Origin: G963664835 sp963664835
GTDB taxonomy: Bacteria; Chloroflexota; UBA6077; FW602-bin22; JBCLEL01
Assembly: GCA_963664835.2 (NCBI GenBank)
Contig: CAXXUG010000014.1
Coordinates: 1-64,000 of the forward strand
Direction: 5' to 3'
Length of the DNA: 64,000 nt
The notes below the pieces were generated by a model. The model ran no database searches and was not told the DNA's origin. It saw only the letters and a program-made list of their open reading frames with translations. Position numbers and translations under genes: made by a program. Shown one piece after another: positions 17,458 through 26,232 of this stretch; the first letter of the stretch is position 1, and every line of letters begins with the position of its first letter.

Positions 17458-17756
17458 AGACCCAGACGAGGCCGTGGGACCCGTCCGAACACCTCGAGAC
17501 TGAGGAGGACATAGCGGCCTACCTCAACGTCGCCTTGGAAGACGGCGATTTGGGGCTCATTATGGCGACCCTGGGGGACATCGCTCGCGCTCGGAGAATT
17601 GCGGCGGTGGCTGAGAAGGCCGGTCTGGGACGGGAGAGCCTGTACAAGTCGCTGTCAGTGGACGGGAACCCGGAATTCGCCACCGTGCTGAAGGTCGTGC
17701 GCGCCCTGGGCCTTCGGCTCCAGGCAACCACCTCGACAGCAACTACCGGCGATTGA
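17451..17756 (+). CDS. HigA-type addiction-module antitoxin
   Basis: A 101-residue protein of the putative addiction-module antidote family. The N-terminus (EHLETEEDIAAYLNVALEDG) is typical, and the C-terminal half is a helix-turn-helix (GLGRESLYKSLSVDGNPEFA followed by TVLKVVRALGL). It would neutralise the toxin and repress the operon. Its ATG overlaps the end of the toxin frame by seven bases. It remains intact although the toxin has a premature stop. Confidence 0.85.
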   Translation: MVKTQTRPWDPSEHLETEEDIAAYLNVALEDGDLGLIMATLGDIARARRIAAVAEKAGLGRESLYKSLSVDGNPEFATVLKVVRALGLRLQATTSTATTGD

Positions 17757-17855
17757 CCGCGAGTTGACAAAGGACGAAGCCAGGGGCCTGGGCGGGCTGT
17801 TGGCTGACAAGTCAGGCCACGCTAACATATTTGGCTGAGGGGAGGAAACGCAGTA

Positions 17856-18440
17856 ATGATCCCAGATTGGCTGTTGCTTTTTATCAATTGGATTCACCAC
17901 TTGGGAGCAGTGACCTGGGTCGGCGGCAACATCTTCTACAAATTCATAGTACAGCCGGCTTTTCGCAACACCGACCCTGAGGCCGTCACATTTCGGTCGA
18001 TTGGCCGGGAGATTGGGCGTGTAGTTCCCGTCGCAATCGCAATCCTGGCAGTTACCGGAGCCATTATGGCGGTGACCCACCTGACCGCCGGCGGGAACAG
18101 TCCCGAATACATCGGTATCCTGGCCTTGAAAATTGTCCTCGCACTGTACACGTTCGCTGTGGCCCTGCTGATCAGCCGTCGCGCGAAGCGCGAAGGCGCC
18201 CAACCCCCAGACGGCTCCGTGCCCCGCTTGCGAAGGGTACTGACCAGCACCACCACCCTCTTGATAGTGGGCATCGTCGTGATCGGCCTGGCCGACGTGC
18301 TGGGTTCCATGCACGGGCACAGTGCCGGCGGGCACGGGGAAGCGGCCCCCGACGCCGGCAATGGTTCCGAAGACCACCACGAACCGGACGACGCCGGCGA
18401 GGATACCGGGGACGACCACCACAACGGCGACCACCATTGA
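17856..18440 (+). CDS. CopD-like membrane protein with His/Asp-rich tail
   Basis: The 194-residue protein has four membrane helices (about 5-25, 50-75, 85-105 and 128-148), with FINWIHHLGAVTWVGGNIFY near the start, as in CopD/DUF2269-like copper-resistance membrane domains. The C-terminal 45 residues are soluble and rich in His, Asp and Glu (HGHSAGGHGE, DHHEPDD, DDHHNGDHH), a probable metal-binding tail. A role in metal, perhaps copper, handling at the membrane is inferred. It is preceded by a GAGGGGAGG ribosome site. No other copper gene is near. The 200 bases after it hold no gene. Confidence 0.7.
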   Translation: MIPDWLLLFINWIHHLGAVTWVGGNIFYKFIVQPAFRNTDPEAVTFRSIGREIGRVVPVAIAILAVTGAIMAVTHLTAGGNSPEYIGILALKIVLALYTFAVALLISRRAKREGAQPPDGSVPRLRRVLTSTTTLLIVGIVVIGLADVLGSMHGHSAGGHGEAAPDAGNGSEDHHEPDDAGEDTGDDHHNGDHH

Positions 18441-18641
18441 TGGCCGGGGCTCCTAACTCGAACAGCATTCCCAATGCCGGCTCATTCGCGCTCGGCAGAA
18501 GAGGTCGTTACGCCCGACAGTAGTACTCTTTGCCCGTGGCACGACCTCGGCGATGGTTTCTGGATCTGCGTCGCAACGTTCGGTTTGCAGATACCTTGGT
18601 AGACTCTTCAGCTCTTTCCTCTTACGGGGCTGGCCCTCATT

Positions 18642-19184
18642 CTAAAGCGCGTCCTTCAAGGCCTGTACCTGCTCCGGCGTGTAGTGTTTCCTGATATTGG
18701 CGGCCACCCGGTTGACATCGGAGAGCAAGCCGACCCGTTTAGGCGGCGTCTTCAGTATGCCCGCCGCTCTAGCCGCCTCCGTCGCACTCATGAACTCGCC
18801 GGCCTGCATGCGCTCTTGTATCTCGGGGTGGTCCCGCGCAATCCGAGCAGCGAGATACTCGGCATGGTTTCTCCGATCCCCTTGCTCTAAGGGCTTTGCC
18901 TGGATTGCAAGGCGGGCGGCACTGGCCCGAGCGGCGTCCGCGCTCCCGACCTTCAGCTTCTCCCTCATAACCTCCAACGAGCCAAAGGGCTTCTCCTGAG
19001 GAATCTTCTCCCACGCACGGTGCTCCACCACGCTTTCCCACACCTCGACATACCTGTCGACATTCCTGTCGACGGACCTCCACATGTTTTGCAACAACCC
19101 CACAGTCTGCCAACACCACGCCGCGGAACCAGGTTCCTTCAGGTCGCGGGGGCCGACATTGGCCATCTCCTGCTCGGTCACCAC
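18642..19184 (-). CDS. Unrecognised helical protein, partner of the HNH-helicase
   Basis: A 180-residue, mostly helical protein. Seven bases separate it from the helicase stop, so the two are one operon. The central part (residues about 75-150, EYLAARIARDHPEIQERMQA, then FMSATEAARAAGILK) resembles short repeats found in phage- and plasmid-linked proteins, and the end (HYTPEQVQALKDAL) is a likely helix. I do not recognise a domain with known activity. Start is GTG at 19184; ATG at 19163 (MANVGPRDLK) is an alternative. Confidence 0.6.
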   Translation of the reverse strand: MVTEQEMANVGPRDLKEPGSAAWCWQTVGLLQNMWRSVDRNVDRYVEVWESVVEHRAWEKIPQEKPFGSLEVMREKLKVGSADAARASAARLAIQAKPLEQGDRRNHAEYLAARIARDHPEIQERMQAGEFMSATEAARAAGILKTPPKRVGLLSDVNRVAANIRKHYTPEQVQALKDAL

Positions 19185-19191
19185 CGTAGTT

Positions 19192-21441
19192 CTATGCCTC
19201 CTCTTTCAGAATTCGCCACATCAGGTGCAGCCGGTCCTCGTCAAGGGTCTTTAGAACATCCTGCCTCCAAGGGATGCCAGCCTTCCGGTACAGCCACATC
19301 CAACGCTTCTGAATCTCCGGGCCCAAGAGTCTCTGTGGGAATCCCATCCCGTGTTCTTGGCGTAGCTGCCGCGCTGCCCTCGCCCTGACCTCCTTACCTA
19401 TGCTCTTCCTCAGGGACTCCATCCGCCCCTGAACGTTGTCGATGAACTCCCCATCGCTCGTCTCATCGGTCTCTGGTGCCGGTGGAGCTACGGACCCGTT
19501 CTCGCCTTGTGCGGTGGTGCCGGCGACACCCAGGTGATCTTTGGCGTACCTCTCCGCCGTCTTCAAGATGGCCTGGCCTAGTTTGGCCTTGCCGATAACC
19601 CGGGTCAGTGCGGACTCTTCCTCATATATGGCATCGACGTACGGCAGGGTGCTGCCGGGCGCAATTGTCCCGTCGGAATCCGTCAGATACTCGCCCTCCT
19701 CCGTGCCGGTCACCTCCCACATCGTGAGGCGAGTGGGAACCGGAGGTGTGTATGGCTCCTCGATGATCTCCCCTGTATGCTCATCCCACATGATCATCTC
19801 GCTGGTGGAACCACCCAAATCGTGAATGAGATCGTTGTACAACTCTCTTCCCCGGAACTCATCCGGTGTGATGTAGGTGGCCCTCAACACTGGCTCTCCC
19901 TCATCACGCTCCCACCGCGTACAGATACGCATGACTCGCTGGACGAAAGAAACCGCCGTTCGTACGGTGGAGAGATCCAACGCGACCTTCAACCGGGCGA
20001 CGTCCAGCCCAGCACTCGCCATCATCTTCACTACCAACACATCCCCGCCATGTGGCCCTCTGGCAAAAGTCTCAATGCTCTTGGTCGGATCGCCATCCAC
20101 CTTCGAGGTGGCTATGACGGAGGTTAGCTCTGGACCTTCTTCTTGGAGTATCTGCTGCACCAAGTTCGCGTACTGATTTGCCAGTTGACCACCTACCTCG
20201 TCCTGCTCATCGTCGAGGTCGATGCCGTCGTCCGACCCTACAAAGACTATCCCCGCAGTTTCGGGTGCGTCCTTTCGCCGATAGCGGAGGTTCCTGACTA
20301 GGCGGCGAACCCCCTCCCGGATCACAGCAGGGTCACGAACCGCCTCGTATAAGGCCCGACGCGACGATAACTCGCTTTCGAGACCGGACAGCATATGGTG
20401 TTCATAGCCGTCCATCCCATGCTCGCGCAGGTCTACATCGAAGGACTCTCGGCTTACTTGGCACAGCACCGACTCCTGCCACGCCTGCTCAAATGTCGTG
20501 ACATGGTGGGCCACAAGCTTGTATACAACTCTCTGCCCCTGACGTTGGTAGATATGCGCACCGCGGCGCTGACGATCTTGAAGCTCTTCCACCGATTTCG
20601 TCTCGACCTCAAACCCAGGAATCGGCTGGCCGTCAGTGCGATATGGTGTGGCCGTGCAGAGCACAATGTAGGCTCCGGTGCCCGCCAGGTCCGCTATCGT
20701 CTTGCCCCAAGCGGTCCGATTGCTCGCAGTATGCGCCTCGTCAACAAAGACAATTGGGGGCACACCATAGCTTTTCTTGAGATGATCGATCCAGTGTTGG
20801 AATACCTGCATGTGGTGGCTAACCATCGAGGTGGTCGCAGCAACGATCTCGCTATCGACCATCATCTGGATTCTAGGACTGTCGACCATGTTGTAGGGTG
20901 AGATACCCTTACGCCTGACCCCCCTTGTGTTGGTACGCTCCAGATTCGCGTCATACAAGCTCAGACTCTGGCATAGCTTTTGCTCATCAACCATCTGATT
21001 ACGAAGCACCCGATTTGGGGTCATCACTAGTATCCCACTGACTGCCCCCTGGTGTAGCAGGTAGAGACCAGTCAACCGCATGTAGTCGGACTTGCCATAC
21101 CTAGTCGGTAAAACGATAGCTGTATGTCTCTCACCGTTCTGCTGAATCCGGAGTACCGTTTCGTCGAAGGCGTCGCTCTGGCCTTGGCGAAACTTGCTCA
21201 TGTCGAAATCGAACACCGGTAGTCGACGCATAGTTTTTCTTCCCTTCCGTAGGTTGCAGGACGCACAAAGTGCCTGCATCTCAAAGACATTCGTTCGTTT
21301 GGATAAAGACCATGGTACGACATGGTCTGCGTGCCAACCCTCTCCTAATGGCTCGCCACATTGCTGACACCGGCCAACTGCCGCCTGATAGAGCGCACTT
21401 CGCAACTCAGGCGTCTTCAGGCGTCGGCTATTGGTCTTCAT
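19192..21441 (-). CDS. HNH nuclease-SF2 helicase fusion
   Basis: This 749-residue protein begins with an HNH domain: C25xxC28, H37-A-D-H40 and C59xxC62. A superfamily 2 helicase follows: Walker A variant TRYGKS at 113-118, DEAH at 234-237, CTATPYRTDG as motif III, and a late QRVMRICTRWE as motif VI. The last 250 residues have no domain I can name. HNH plus SF2 motor is a design seen in restriction-like and anti-phage proteins. It is co-transcribed with the 180-residue gene at 18642 and lies beside a tRNA-Arg gene, a common island site. No methylase is next to it. A housekeeping role is unlikely but not excluded. Confidence 0.82.
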   Translation of the reverse strand: MKTNSRRLKTPELRSALYQAAVGRCQQCGEPLGEGWHADHVVPWSLSKRTNVFEMQALCASCNLRKGRKTMRRLPVFDFDMSKFRQGQSDAFDETVLRIQQNGERHTAIVLPTRYGKSDYMRLTGLYLLHQGAVSGILVMTPNRVLRNQMVDEQKLCQSLSLYDANLERTNTRGVRRKGISPYNMVDSPRIQMMVDSEIVAATTSMVSHHMQVFQHWIDHLKKSYGVPPIVFVDEAHTASNRTAWGKTIADLAGTGAYIVLCTATPYRTDGQPIPGFEVETKSVEELQDRQRRGAHIYQRQGQRVVYKLVAHHVTTFEQAWQESVLCQVSRESFDVDLREHGMDGYEHHMLSGLESELSSRRALYEAVRDPAVIREGVRRLVRNLRYRRKDAPETAGIVFVGSDDGIDLDDEQDEVGGQLANQYANLVQQILQEEGPELTSVIATSKVDGDPTKSIETFARGPHGGDVLVVKMMASAGLDVARLKVALDLSTVRTAVSFVQRVMRICTRWERDEGEPVLRATYITPDEFRGRELYNDLIHDLGGSTSEMIMWDEHTGEIIEEPYTPPVPTRLTMWEVTGTEEGEYLTDSDGTIAPGSTLPYVDAIYEEESALTRVIGKAKLGQAILKTAERYAKDHLGVAGTTAQGENGSVAPPAPETDETSDGEFIDNVQGRMESLRKSIGKEVRARAARQLRQEHGMGFPQRLLGPEIQKRWMWLYRKAGIPWRQDVLKTLDEDRLHLMWRILKEEA

Positions 21442-21781
21442 TGACTACAGCACTTGCAACCGGGTGTTCCCCGTGTCTATTAGGTGCTAGTAAGGCCGAG
21501 TTCCCTAGGGAAGATTGCCACACTTTTTTGTCTGTTCCAATCGACTTTCCCCAACCTACACATTTAACTAAACTACCGACCCTGCAAGCGTCTTGGTGTC
21601 ATTCCGTGGTTCGAATTGGTCGCATCTTTGATTGGCTTGCAGGCATCAGCGCTCCCACGCTAATGAAGGCCAATTCTCGTCGCATGTGCCTTCGCCCGCT
21701 TCATTTCTGCCGTCGAGGCAGTCAAGTGATCAATCTCGTAGTGTGTAGGTCGCAAGCCATGACCACACCCGCCGGCCCTGG
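21442..21781. other. Intergenic stretch upstream of the HNH-helicase
   Basis: About 340 bases between the helicase start and the tRNA-Arg gene. It is lower in GC than the surroundings and should hold the helicase promoter, but I find no convincing box pair, repeat or coding frame. Confidence 0.5.
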
Positions 21782-21853
<72 letters not shown>

Positions 21854-21863
21854 TTGTCCCGCG

Positions 21864-21893
21864 ATTATACGGACCCCTCCGGCCGGCCCGCAA
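21864..21893 (-). promoter_or_regulatory. Promoter of tRNA-Arg copy 1
   Basis: On the minus strand TTGCGG (21888-21893) and TATAAT (21864-21869) are 18 bases apart and the tRNA begins ten bases after the -10 box. Confidence 0.65.
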
Positions 21894-21913
21894 TTCCCAC
21901 TTTCCCCAGCCCG

Positions 21914-22339
21914 CTAAAGCAGGGAGTCGCTGTCCAACAGGGACCGCGCGCGGTCGTCGTCATCCGTCGTGACCGCGACAATCGTGTTTCCCGTCAGCCG
22001 ATGCAGGATGTGTATCGTGCGCACATTTACGCGATGCCGGCCGAACGTCTGCGCCACGCCGGCCAGTGCCCCCGGCCGGTCCGGCAGATGAAAGACGACC
22101 GCATCCGACGTCACCGCCCTCAGATTCGCCTTCAGCAGCGCATGCAGCGCCGCGTCGTCATCGTTCGTGCTGAGCGTGATCACCCCGAATTCCCCGATCA
22201 AGCGCCCATCGATCAGCTCGATGTTGATCTCCTCGTCGGCGAGCGCCTGGGCGACCCGCGCCAGAGCGCCCGGCTCGTCCGGCACGATCACGATGATCCG
22301 CCGGCTGCCCGCTGGGACCTTGATGGGAGGCTGGCTCAT
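21914..22339 (-). CDS. Tandem ACT-domain protein
   Basis: A 141-residue protein made of two ACT domains (IIVIVPDEPGALARVAQALA at about 14-33 and VVFHLPDRPGALAGVAQTFG in the second half). ACT modules bind amino acids and regulate enzymes. The ATG at 22339 overlaps the stop of the decarboxylase by four bases, so the two are coupled and the protein may sense the decarboxylase substrate, by inference an amino acid such as histidine. The frame is open further upstream inside the decarboxylase gene, but that part has no ACT sequence. Confidence 0.82.
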   Translation of the reverse strand: MSQPPIKVPAGSRRIIVIVPDEPGALARVAQALADEEINIELIDGRLIGEFGVITLSTNDDDAALHALLKANLRAVTSDAVVFHLPDRPGALAGVAQTFGRHRVNVRTIHILHRLTGNTIVAVTTDDDDRARSLLDSDSLL

Positions 22340-23457
22340 GAGTCCTCTCGCGGCCATTCGAGGCAATCGACAATCGCCTGTTCGATCATCTCTCGGGTGA
22401 CGTGTGGCATAGTGATCAGGTGCGCGATGTCGCCCAGCGGCGCCAGTTGCCACTGGAAGAGCACATACGGCGACGGGCGCGGGAAGACCACCGTGACGCT
22501 GTTCTTCGCCCGCCAGGCCGGAATCCCGTTGGCGTTGAACTGCTGCACCGCGTATTCGGCCATATCGAGCATCTTCGCCACGATCTCACGGAAGCCGTCC
22601 CGCCCGTGCCTGGTCAGCGAGTACCAGATGATCATCGGCGTGAACGCGTTGCGCGAGCCCATCAGCGTTGTGTCAAGAACGCCCACGTACTCCACCGCTC
22701 GGGCGATCTGCGCCGTGTACTCCCGCTTCGTCACCACCACGCCGCAGGGCAGGGGCGATCCGATCATCTTGTGGCCCGAAATCGCTATGCTGTCGATTCC
22801 GCTGTCGAAACCGTAAGGCTGCGGATCGTCGACGAACGGCAGAATCATCCCGCTGAGCGCCGCGTCGGCATGGATGTAGTAGCGTGGCATCGCCAGCTCC
22901 TCCATGATCTCGCGGATCCGGTCGAGATCGTCGACCGCGCCCTTCATCGTGGTGCCGATGTTGGCCACTATCAGCGCCGGCGAGTCCCGGTTGATCCGGA
23001 CCGACTCCCGCAGGTCATCGTAGTCGATCTCGCCGTTCTCCTGGCTGCGGATCATAATGTTGCGGATGTTCAGCACGTGCAGGATCTTCAGCACCGAGTA
23101 GTGCGTGTCCTGTGAGAAATAGGCGACCGGCTCGCGCAGCATCTCCCGGCCCACGTAGATGCCGTACATGTTGCCCTCGGTGCCGCCGGCGGTGACGTAT
23201 CCCCAGGCCTCATCGGCCGGCAGTCGCACCAACTCCGCGATCGCTCGCACCACCTCGCGTTCCGTCTCGTGCGTATTCAGCTGGTAGCGCGAGTAACCGA
23301 ACGGGTCGCCCACGTTGTTCGCGGCGAAGCGCAGCAGAGGGTAGAGCGTCGAGTAATCGAAGTCCTGGTTGACCGGATAGCCGGCGAAGAACGGGCCAAG
23401 CAACTCGAACTCGGACAGCACCTGGTGAATGCGGTGCTCGAGTTCAGCCCTGTTCAC
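22336..23457 (-). CDS. PLP-dependent decarboxylase, histidine-decarboxylase-like
   Basis: The 373-residue protein is a group II pyridoxal-phosphate decarboxylase most like bacterial histidine decarboxylases. The PLP lysine is K230 in SIAISGHKMIGSPLPCG, with the ring-stacking His at about 119 (FSQDTHYSVLK) and the pyridine-nitrogen Asp at 198 (YIHADAALSG). It would release CO2 from an amino acid to give an amine. Start is GTG with GGAG upstream. It forms a two-gene operon with the ACT protein, boxed between two copies of tRNA-Arg. Substrate assignment is by overall resemblance only. Confidence 0.8.
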   Translation of the reverse strand: MNRAELEHRIHQVLSEFELLGPFFAGYPVNQDFDYSTLYPLLRFAANNVGDPFGYSRYQLNTHETEREVVRAIAELVRLPADEAWGYVTAGGTEGNMYGIYVGREMLREPVAYFSQDTHYSVLKILHVLNIRNIMIRSQENGEIDYDDLRESVRINRDSPALIVANIGTTMKGAVDDLDRIREIMEELAMPRYYIHADAALSGMILPFVDDPQPYGFDSGIDSIAISGHKMIGSPLPCGVVVTKREYTAQIARAVEYVGVLDTTLMGSRNAFTPMIIWYSLTRHGRDGFREIVAKMLDMAEYAVQQFNANGIPAWRAKNSVTVVFPRPSPYVLFQWQLAPLGDIAHLITMPHVTREMIEQAIVDCLEWPREDS

Positions 23458-23545
23458 AGAGCGCTCCGTTGCGACGGACTCCGCCGCAAGAACGTCTCAG
23501 GCATGCGAATCTCCCGACAGGTTGCATGAACACTTCAATGAGAGG

Positions 23546-23617
<72 letters not shown>

Positions 23618-23627
23618 GTGCCCGGCG

Positions 23628-23657
23628 ATTATACTGACCCCACAGACCGGCCGGCAA
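23628..23657 (-). promoter_or_regulatory. Promoter of tRNA-Arg copy 2
   Basis: On the minus strand TTGCCG (23652-23657) and TATAAT (23628-23633) are 18 bases apart, matching the arrangement at copy 1. Confidence 0.65.
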
Positions 23658-23691
23658 CGCCCTTGTAGCGTGGGCAGCGCATTTCTATTCT

Positions 23692-24031
23692 CTAATGTTC
23701 AGGACTTCTGGAGCGTATTCCCAGGCCGAGAAGCAGTAGACTTCCCCTATCTCGGACTCGTTGCAGATTCCAGAATTCGTCATTCCCGCGACTCCAGGAG
23801 GGGTGGGGATGGGAAATGTAGCGCGAGGGCTTGTCCCCCGCTGGGGTGGGGACAGGGGAGTGTGGCGCGGTCGTAGACTCGCCAAGGACAGGGGATGAGG
23901 TCGGCCGGCTTGCCAGATTGACGTCCACAGGACTGAATCTCCTCCTTTCCGCCCACTGAGGTCCTGAACGGCGATTTGGCATGGTCAATTGACCGCCACG
24001 AATGAGATAAGCCCCAAGTCTGAACAGTTTC
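23692..24031. repeat. Non-coding repeat block with IS66-like ends
   Basis: The 500-base gap 23618-24118 has no convincing gene. It contains CTAATGTTCAGGACTTCTGG at 23693, a copy of the TGTAGCGC palindromic repeat near 23820, and a block from 23873 (GTAGACTCGCC, then GGGGATGAGGTCGG) that is a diverged copy of 35832-35983. It ends with CCCCAAGTCTGAACAGTTTC, which resembles the terminal repeat of the IS66 element at 35994. It may be a MITE-like relic. Confidence 0.45.
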
Positions 24032-24064
24032 TCGCAATCGAAGACCCTTGAGCGTAAGCCTCAT

Positions 24065-24100
24065 ACCACGTATACTGCTCTCTAACTCCGTATACGTGGT
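24065..24100 (+). promoter_or_regulatory. Palindromic operator of the VapBC-type pair
   Basis: ACCACGTATAC (24065-24075) and its exact reverse complement GTATACGTGGT (24090-24100) are 14 bases apart, just upstream of the antitoxin start at 24119. Such sites bind antitoxin-toxin complexes for autorepression. The second arm overlaps a TATAC-type -10 region. Confidence 0.65.
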
Positions 24101-24118
24101 AAGGACCACTCGCTCACG

Positions 24119-24346
24119 ATGAAGCAAAAACTCACCATCACCGTCGACGCCGACGTTCTTCCGGCGGCCAAGCGCTACGCTCGCTCCCGCGGCGTGTCAC
24201 TGTCCTCGCTGATTGAGCAGTCCCTCAGGGAGATGGCCGGCGAGAATGCGCCATCGTTCTCCTCCCGTTGGCGAGGCAAGTTTCGACCGGCCGAGCGCGA
24301 AGATGATCCCCGCTACGACGCACTGGCCAAGAAATACCTGCGGTGA
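24119..24346 (+). CDS. Antitoxin of a VapBC-type module
   Basis: A 75-residue protein starting MKQKLTITVDADVLPAAKRY, then SRGVSLSSLIEQSL, a short ribbon-helix-helix-like DNA-binding unit as in DUF6364-type antitoxins. The C-terminal third (REDDPRYDALAKKYLR) would wrap the toxin. The stop overlaps the toxin start (GTGA). It likely represses its own promoter through the 24065-24100 palindrome. Confidence 0.8.
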   Translation: MKQKLTITVDADVLPAAKRYARSRGVSLSSLIEQSLREMAGENAPSFSSRWRGKFRPAEREDDPRYDALAKKYLR

Positions 24347-24750
24347 TCCTCCTGGACACCGACGTGCTCATCGACGTAGCGCTCGACAGGCGTCCCCACT
24401 CGGATCCCGCGTCGCGGCTCCTCGACCGGATCGAACAGGGAGCGGAGCACGCCTACATCGCCTGGCACTCGGTGGCGAACCTCTACTACCTGGTCGTGCC
24501 AGCGCTCGGAGGGGCCAGCGCCCGCGACTTCATCGCCGATCTGGCCCGCTTTGTCCAGGTAGCCTCGACCGACACCGAGGGCATACAATATGCCGCCGGC
24601 TTGCCGATGGAGGACTTCGAGGACGCCATGCAGGTGGCCGCCGCCCGTGCCTGCGGAGCCCGTCACATAGTCACCAGAAACATCAGGGACTACGACCGCT
24701 CCCCTATCCCTGCCGTCGAACCCCACGAGGCGCTCAGGGAATTGTTCTGA
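24343..24750 (+). CDS. PIN-domain ribonuclease toxin (VapC type)
   Basis: The 135-residue toxin opens LLDTDVLIDVALDRRPH with the first acidic pair (D5, D7), has MEDFEDAMQVAAARACGARH in the middle, and TRNIRDYDRSPIP near the end, as PIN-domain RNases do. The start is GTG, overlapping the antitoxin stop, so translation is coupled. It ends in the PIN-like VEPHEALRELF. Confidence 0.88.
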   Translation: MILLDTDVLIDVALDRRPHSDPASRLLDRIEQGAEHAYIAWHSVANLYYLVVPALGGASARDFIADLARFVQVASTDTEGIQYAAGLPMEDFEDAMQVAAARACGARHIVTRNIRDYDRSPIPAVEPHEALRELF

Positions 24751-25271
24751 TCCGCGCCGGCCGCGGTCGCCCCTTCGATGGCTCCTTCCCGCACTGATTC
24801 CGCAGGCCCCTTCCGGCCCAGACCACTCACGCCCGAGATTGCATAATAAGGGTACATATGTTCGTTATTATAGGCATTCTTGCCTGTATGAAACCGCAAG
24901 TTCGGCCTTGGAGGAAGAAGGAAAGAAAAACAAACACTAGTTTTTGCAAAACAAAATTTCGCCACGCCGGCCCCATTCGAGCCAGGCACGGCCACTCAGA
25001 CAAAAGCAAAAAATGCAAAGCAAATGGCAAAATCTTCCCCAAGCCAACCAGCCGGCCGCTCACAGCCGATTGCGGGATAGAAGAATCATCAATATAATGC
25101 TGTGCACTCGGAATCCCGGCTCAGACAGGACTACAAGTAGGAACTTCGTTCCGTGTGCCGGCTTTAGACTCCGTTCAGGGGTAGATCAACATCACAATCG
25201 ACGCCGACAAAGCGATCAGCCAGCCGGCAGTTGCTAAGCCCGCCGGCCAGCGCAGGACGCAATGGTCCGAA
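24751..25271. other. Intergenic, AT-richer stretch with small inverted repeats
   Basis: About 520 bases without a supported gene. At 24843-24871 ATAATAA and TTATTAT form an inverted repeat, followed by a small AGGCA/TGCCT hairpin (24872-24885). Purine-rich segments with TTGCAAAACAAA and ATGCAAAGCAAA lie at 24943-25026, and similar motifs recur near 41140 and 41260. No binding-protein gene precedes the permeases that follow. Confidence 0.5.
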
Positions 25272-26186
25272 ATGCGAAGAAGCTGGCCGATATACCTGCT
25301 CCTCGTTCCCGCGTTCCTCATGATGTTCCTTTTTACCTACTACCCTGCGATTCAGGCCCTCTACGAGTCGTTCTTCAACTGGTGGCCCGGCTCCTACAAC
25401 GAGTTCGTCGGATTCAGGAACTACGAGCGCCTGTTTAGATGGGAGGCGTTCTGGTGGTCCTGGGGCAACTGGCTCAGGTTCGCGGTATTCCATTTCACCG
25501 CCCCGTTCATAATGCCCTTCGTGATGGCCGAGTGCATATTCAACCTTCGCCGCCGCTCGACGCAGGCTTTCTGGCGTATGGCCGTAATAGTGCCCTCGTT
25601 GATCCCCGGCATCGTGACTTTCGTGCTCTGGAGATGGATGTACCAGGTGGACGGCGGCTTCAACATCATTCTCGAGATGGTCGGGCTTGGGAATCTGGTA
25701 GCGCCCTGGCTCGGCCAGCCCAGCACAGCGCTCTACGCGATGATGTTCGTCGGATTTCCCTGGGCGATCGGCGCAAGCGTCCTGATCGTCCTCGCTGGCC
25801 TGGAGAATATATCCGGGGACATTATGGATGCGGCCATTATCGACGGCTGTGGCAGGTTCCGCCGGATATTCGCAATCGATCTGCCCAATATCACCGGCGT
25901 GATACGGCTGTTCCTCGTATTCGGAATAATCGGTATCTTCCAGGAGTTCAGCCGTTTCCTAGCCATGACCGGCGGCGGTCCATACTTCTCCACAACCGTG
26001 CCGGCCCTTCACATGTTCTTCAAGGCTGGATTCAAGGGCGTTAGAAGCGAGTCGGCGACCGGTAGCACCAGCCACGGGGAGGCCGCCGCGATCGCCACCA
26101 TGCTGTTCATTCTGATACTCGTTTTCTCCCTGCTGACCCACCGTTACATTCGGGGGTCCACCGAGGCCGAAGGGACAAGGGCTTGA
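25272..26186 (+). CDS. Carbohydrate ABC transporter permease, MalF type
   Basis: A 304-residue inner-membrane permease with six helices (the first at about 7-27) and an EAA-type loop (DIMDAAIIDGCGRFRRIFAI). It opens a plus-strand cluster of sugar-acid genes. No ribosome site is evident before this ATG. Neither an ATPase nor a classical lipoprotein binding protein is next to it; the only binding-protein-like gene of the cluster is at 32737. Confidence 0.9.
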   Translation: MRRSWPIYLLLVPAFLMMFLFTYYPAIQALYESFFNWWPGSYNEFVGFRNYERLFRWEAFWWSWGNWLRFAVFHFTAPFIMPFVMAECIFNLRRRSTQAFWRMAVIVPSLIPGIVTFVLWRWMYQVDGGFNIILEMVGLGNLVAPWLGQPSTALYAMMFVGFPWAIGASVLIVLAGLENISGDIMDAAIIDGCGRFRRIFAIDLPNITGVIRLFLVFGIIGIFQEFSRFLAMTGGGPYFSTTVPALHMFFKAGFKGVRSESATGSTSHGEAAAIATMLFILILVFSLLTHRYIRGSTEAEGTRA

Positions 26187-26232
26187 AACCAGACATTTAT
26201 CAGCGCCCGCAGGCCCTGACCAGGAGTTGAAG

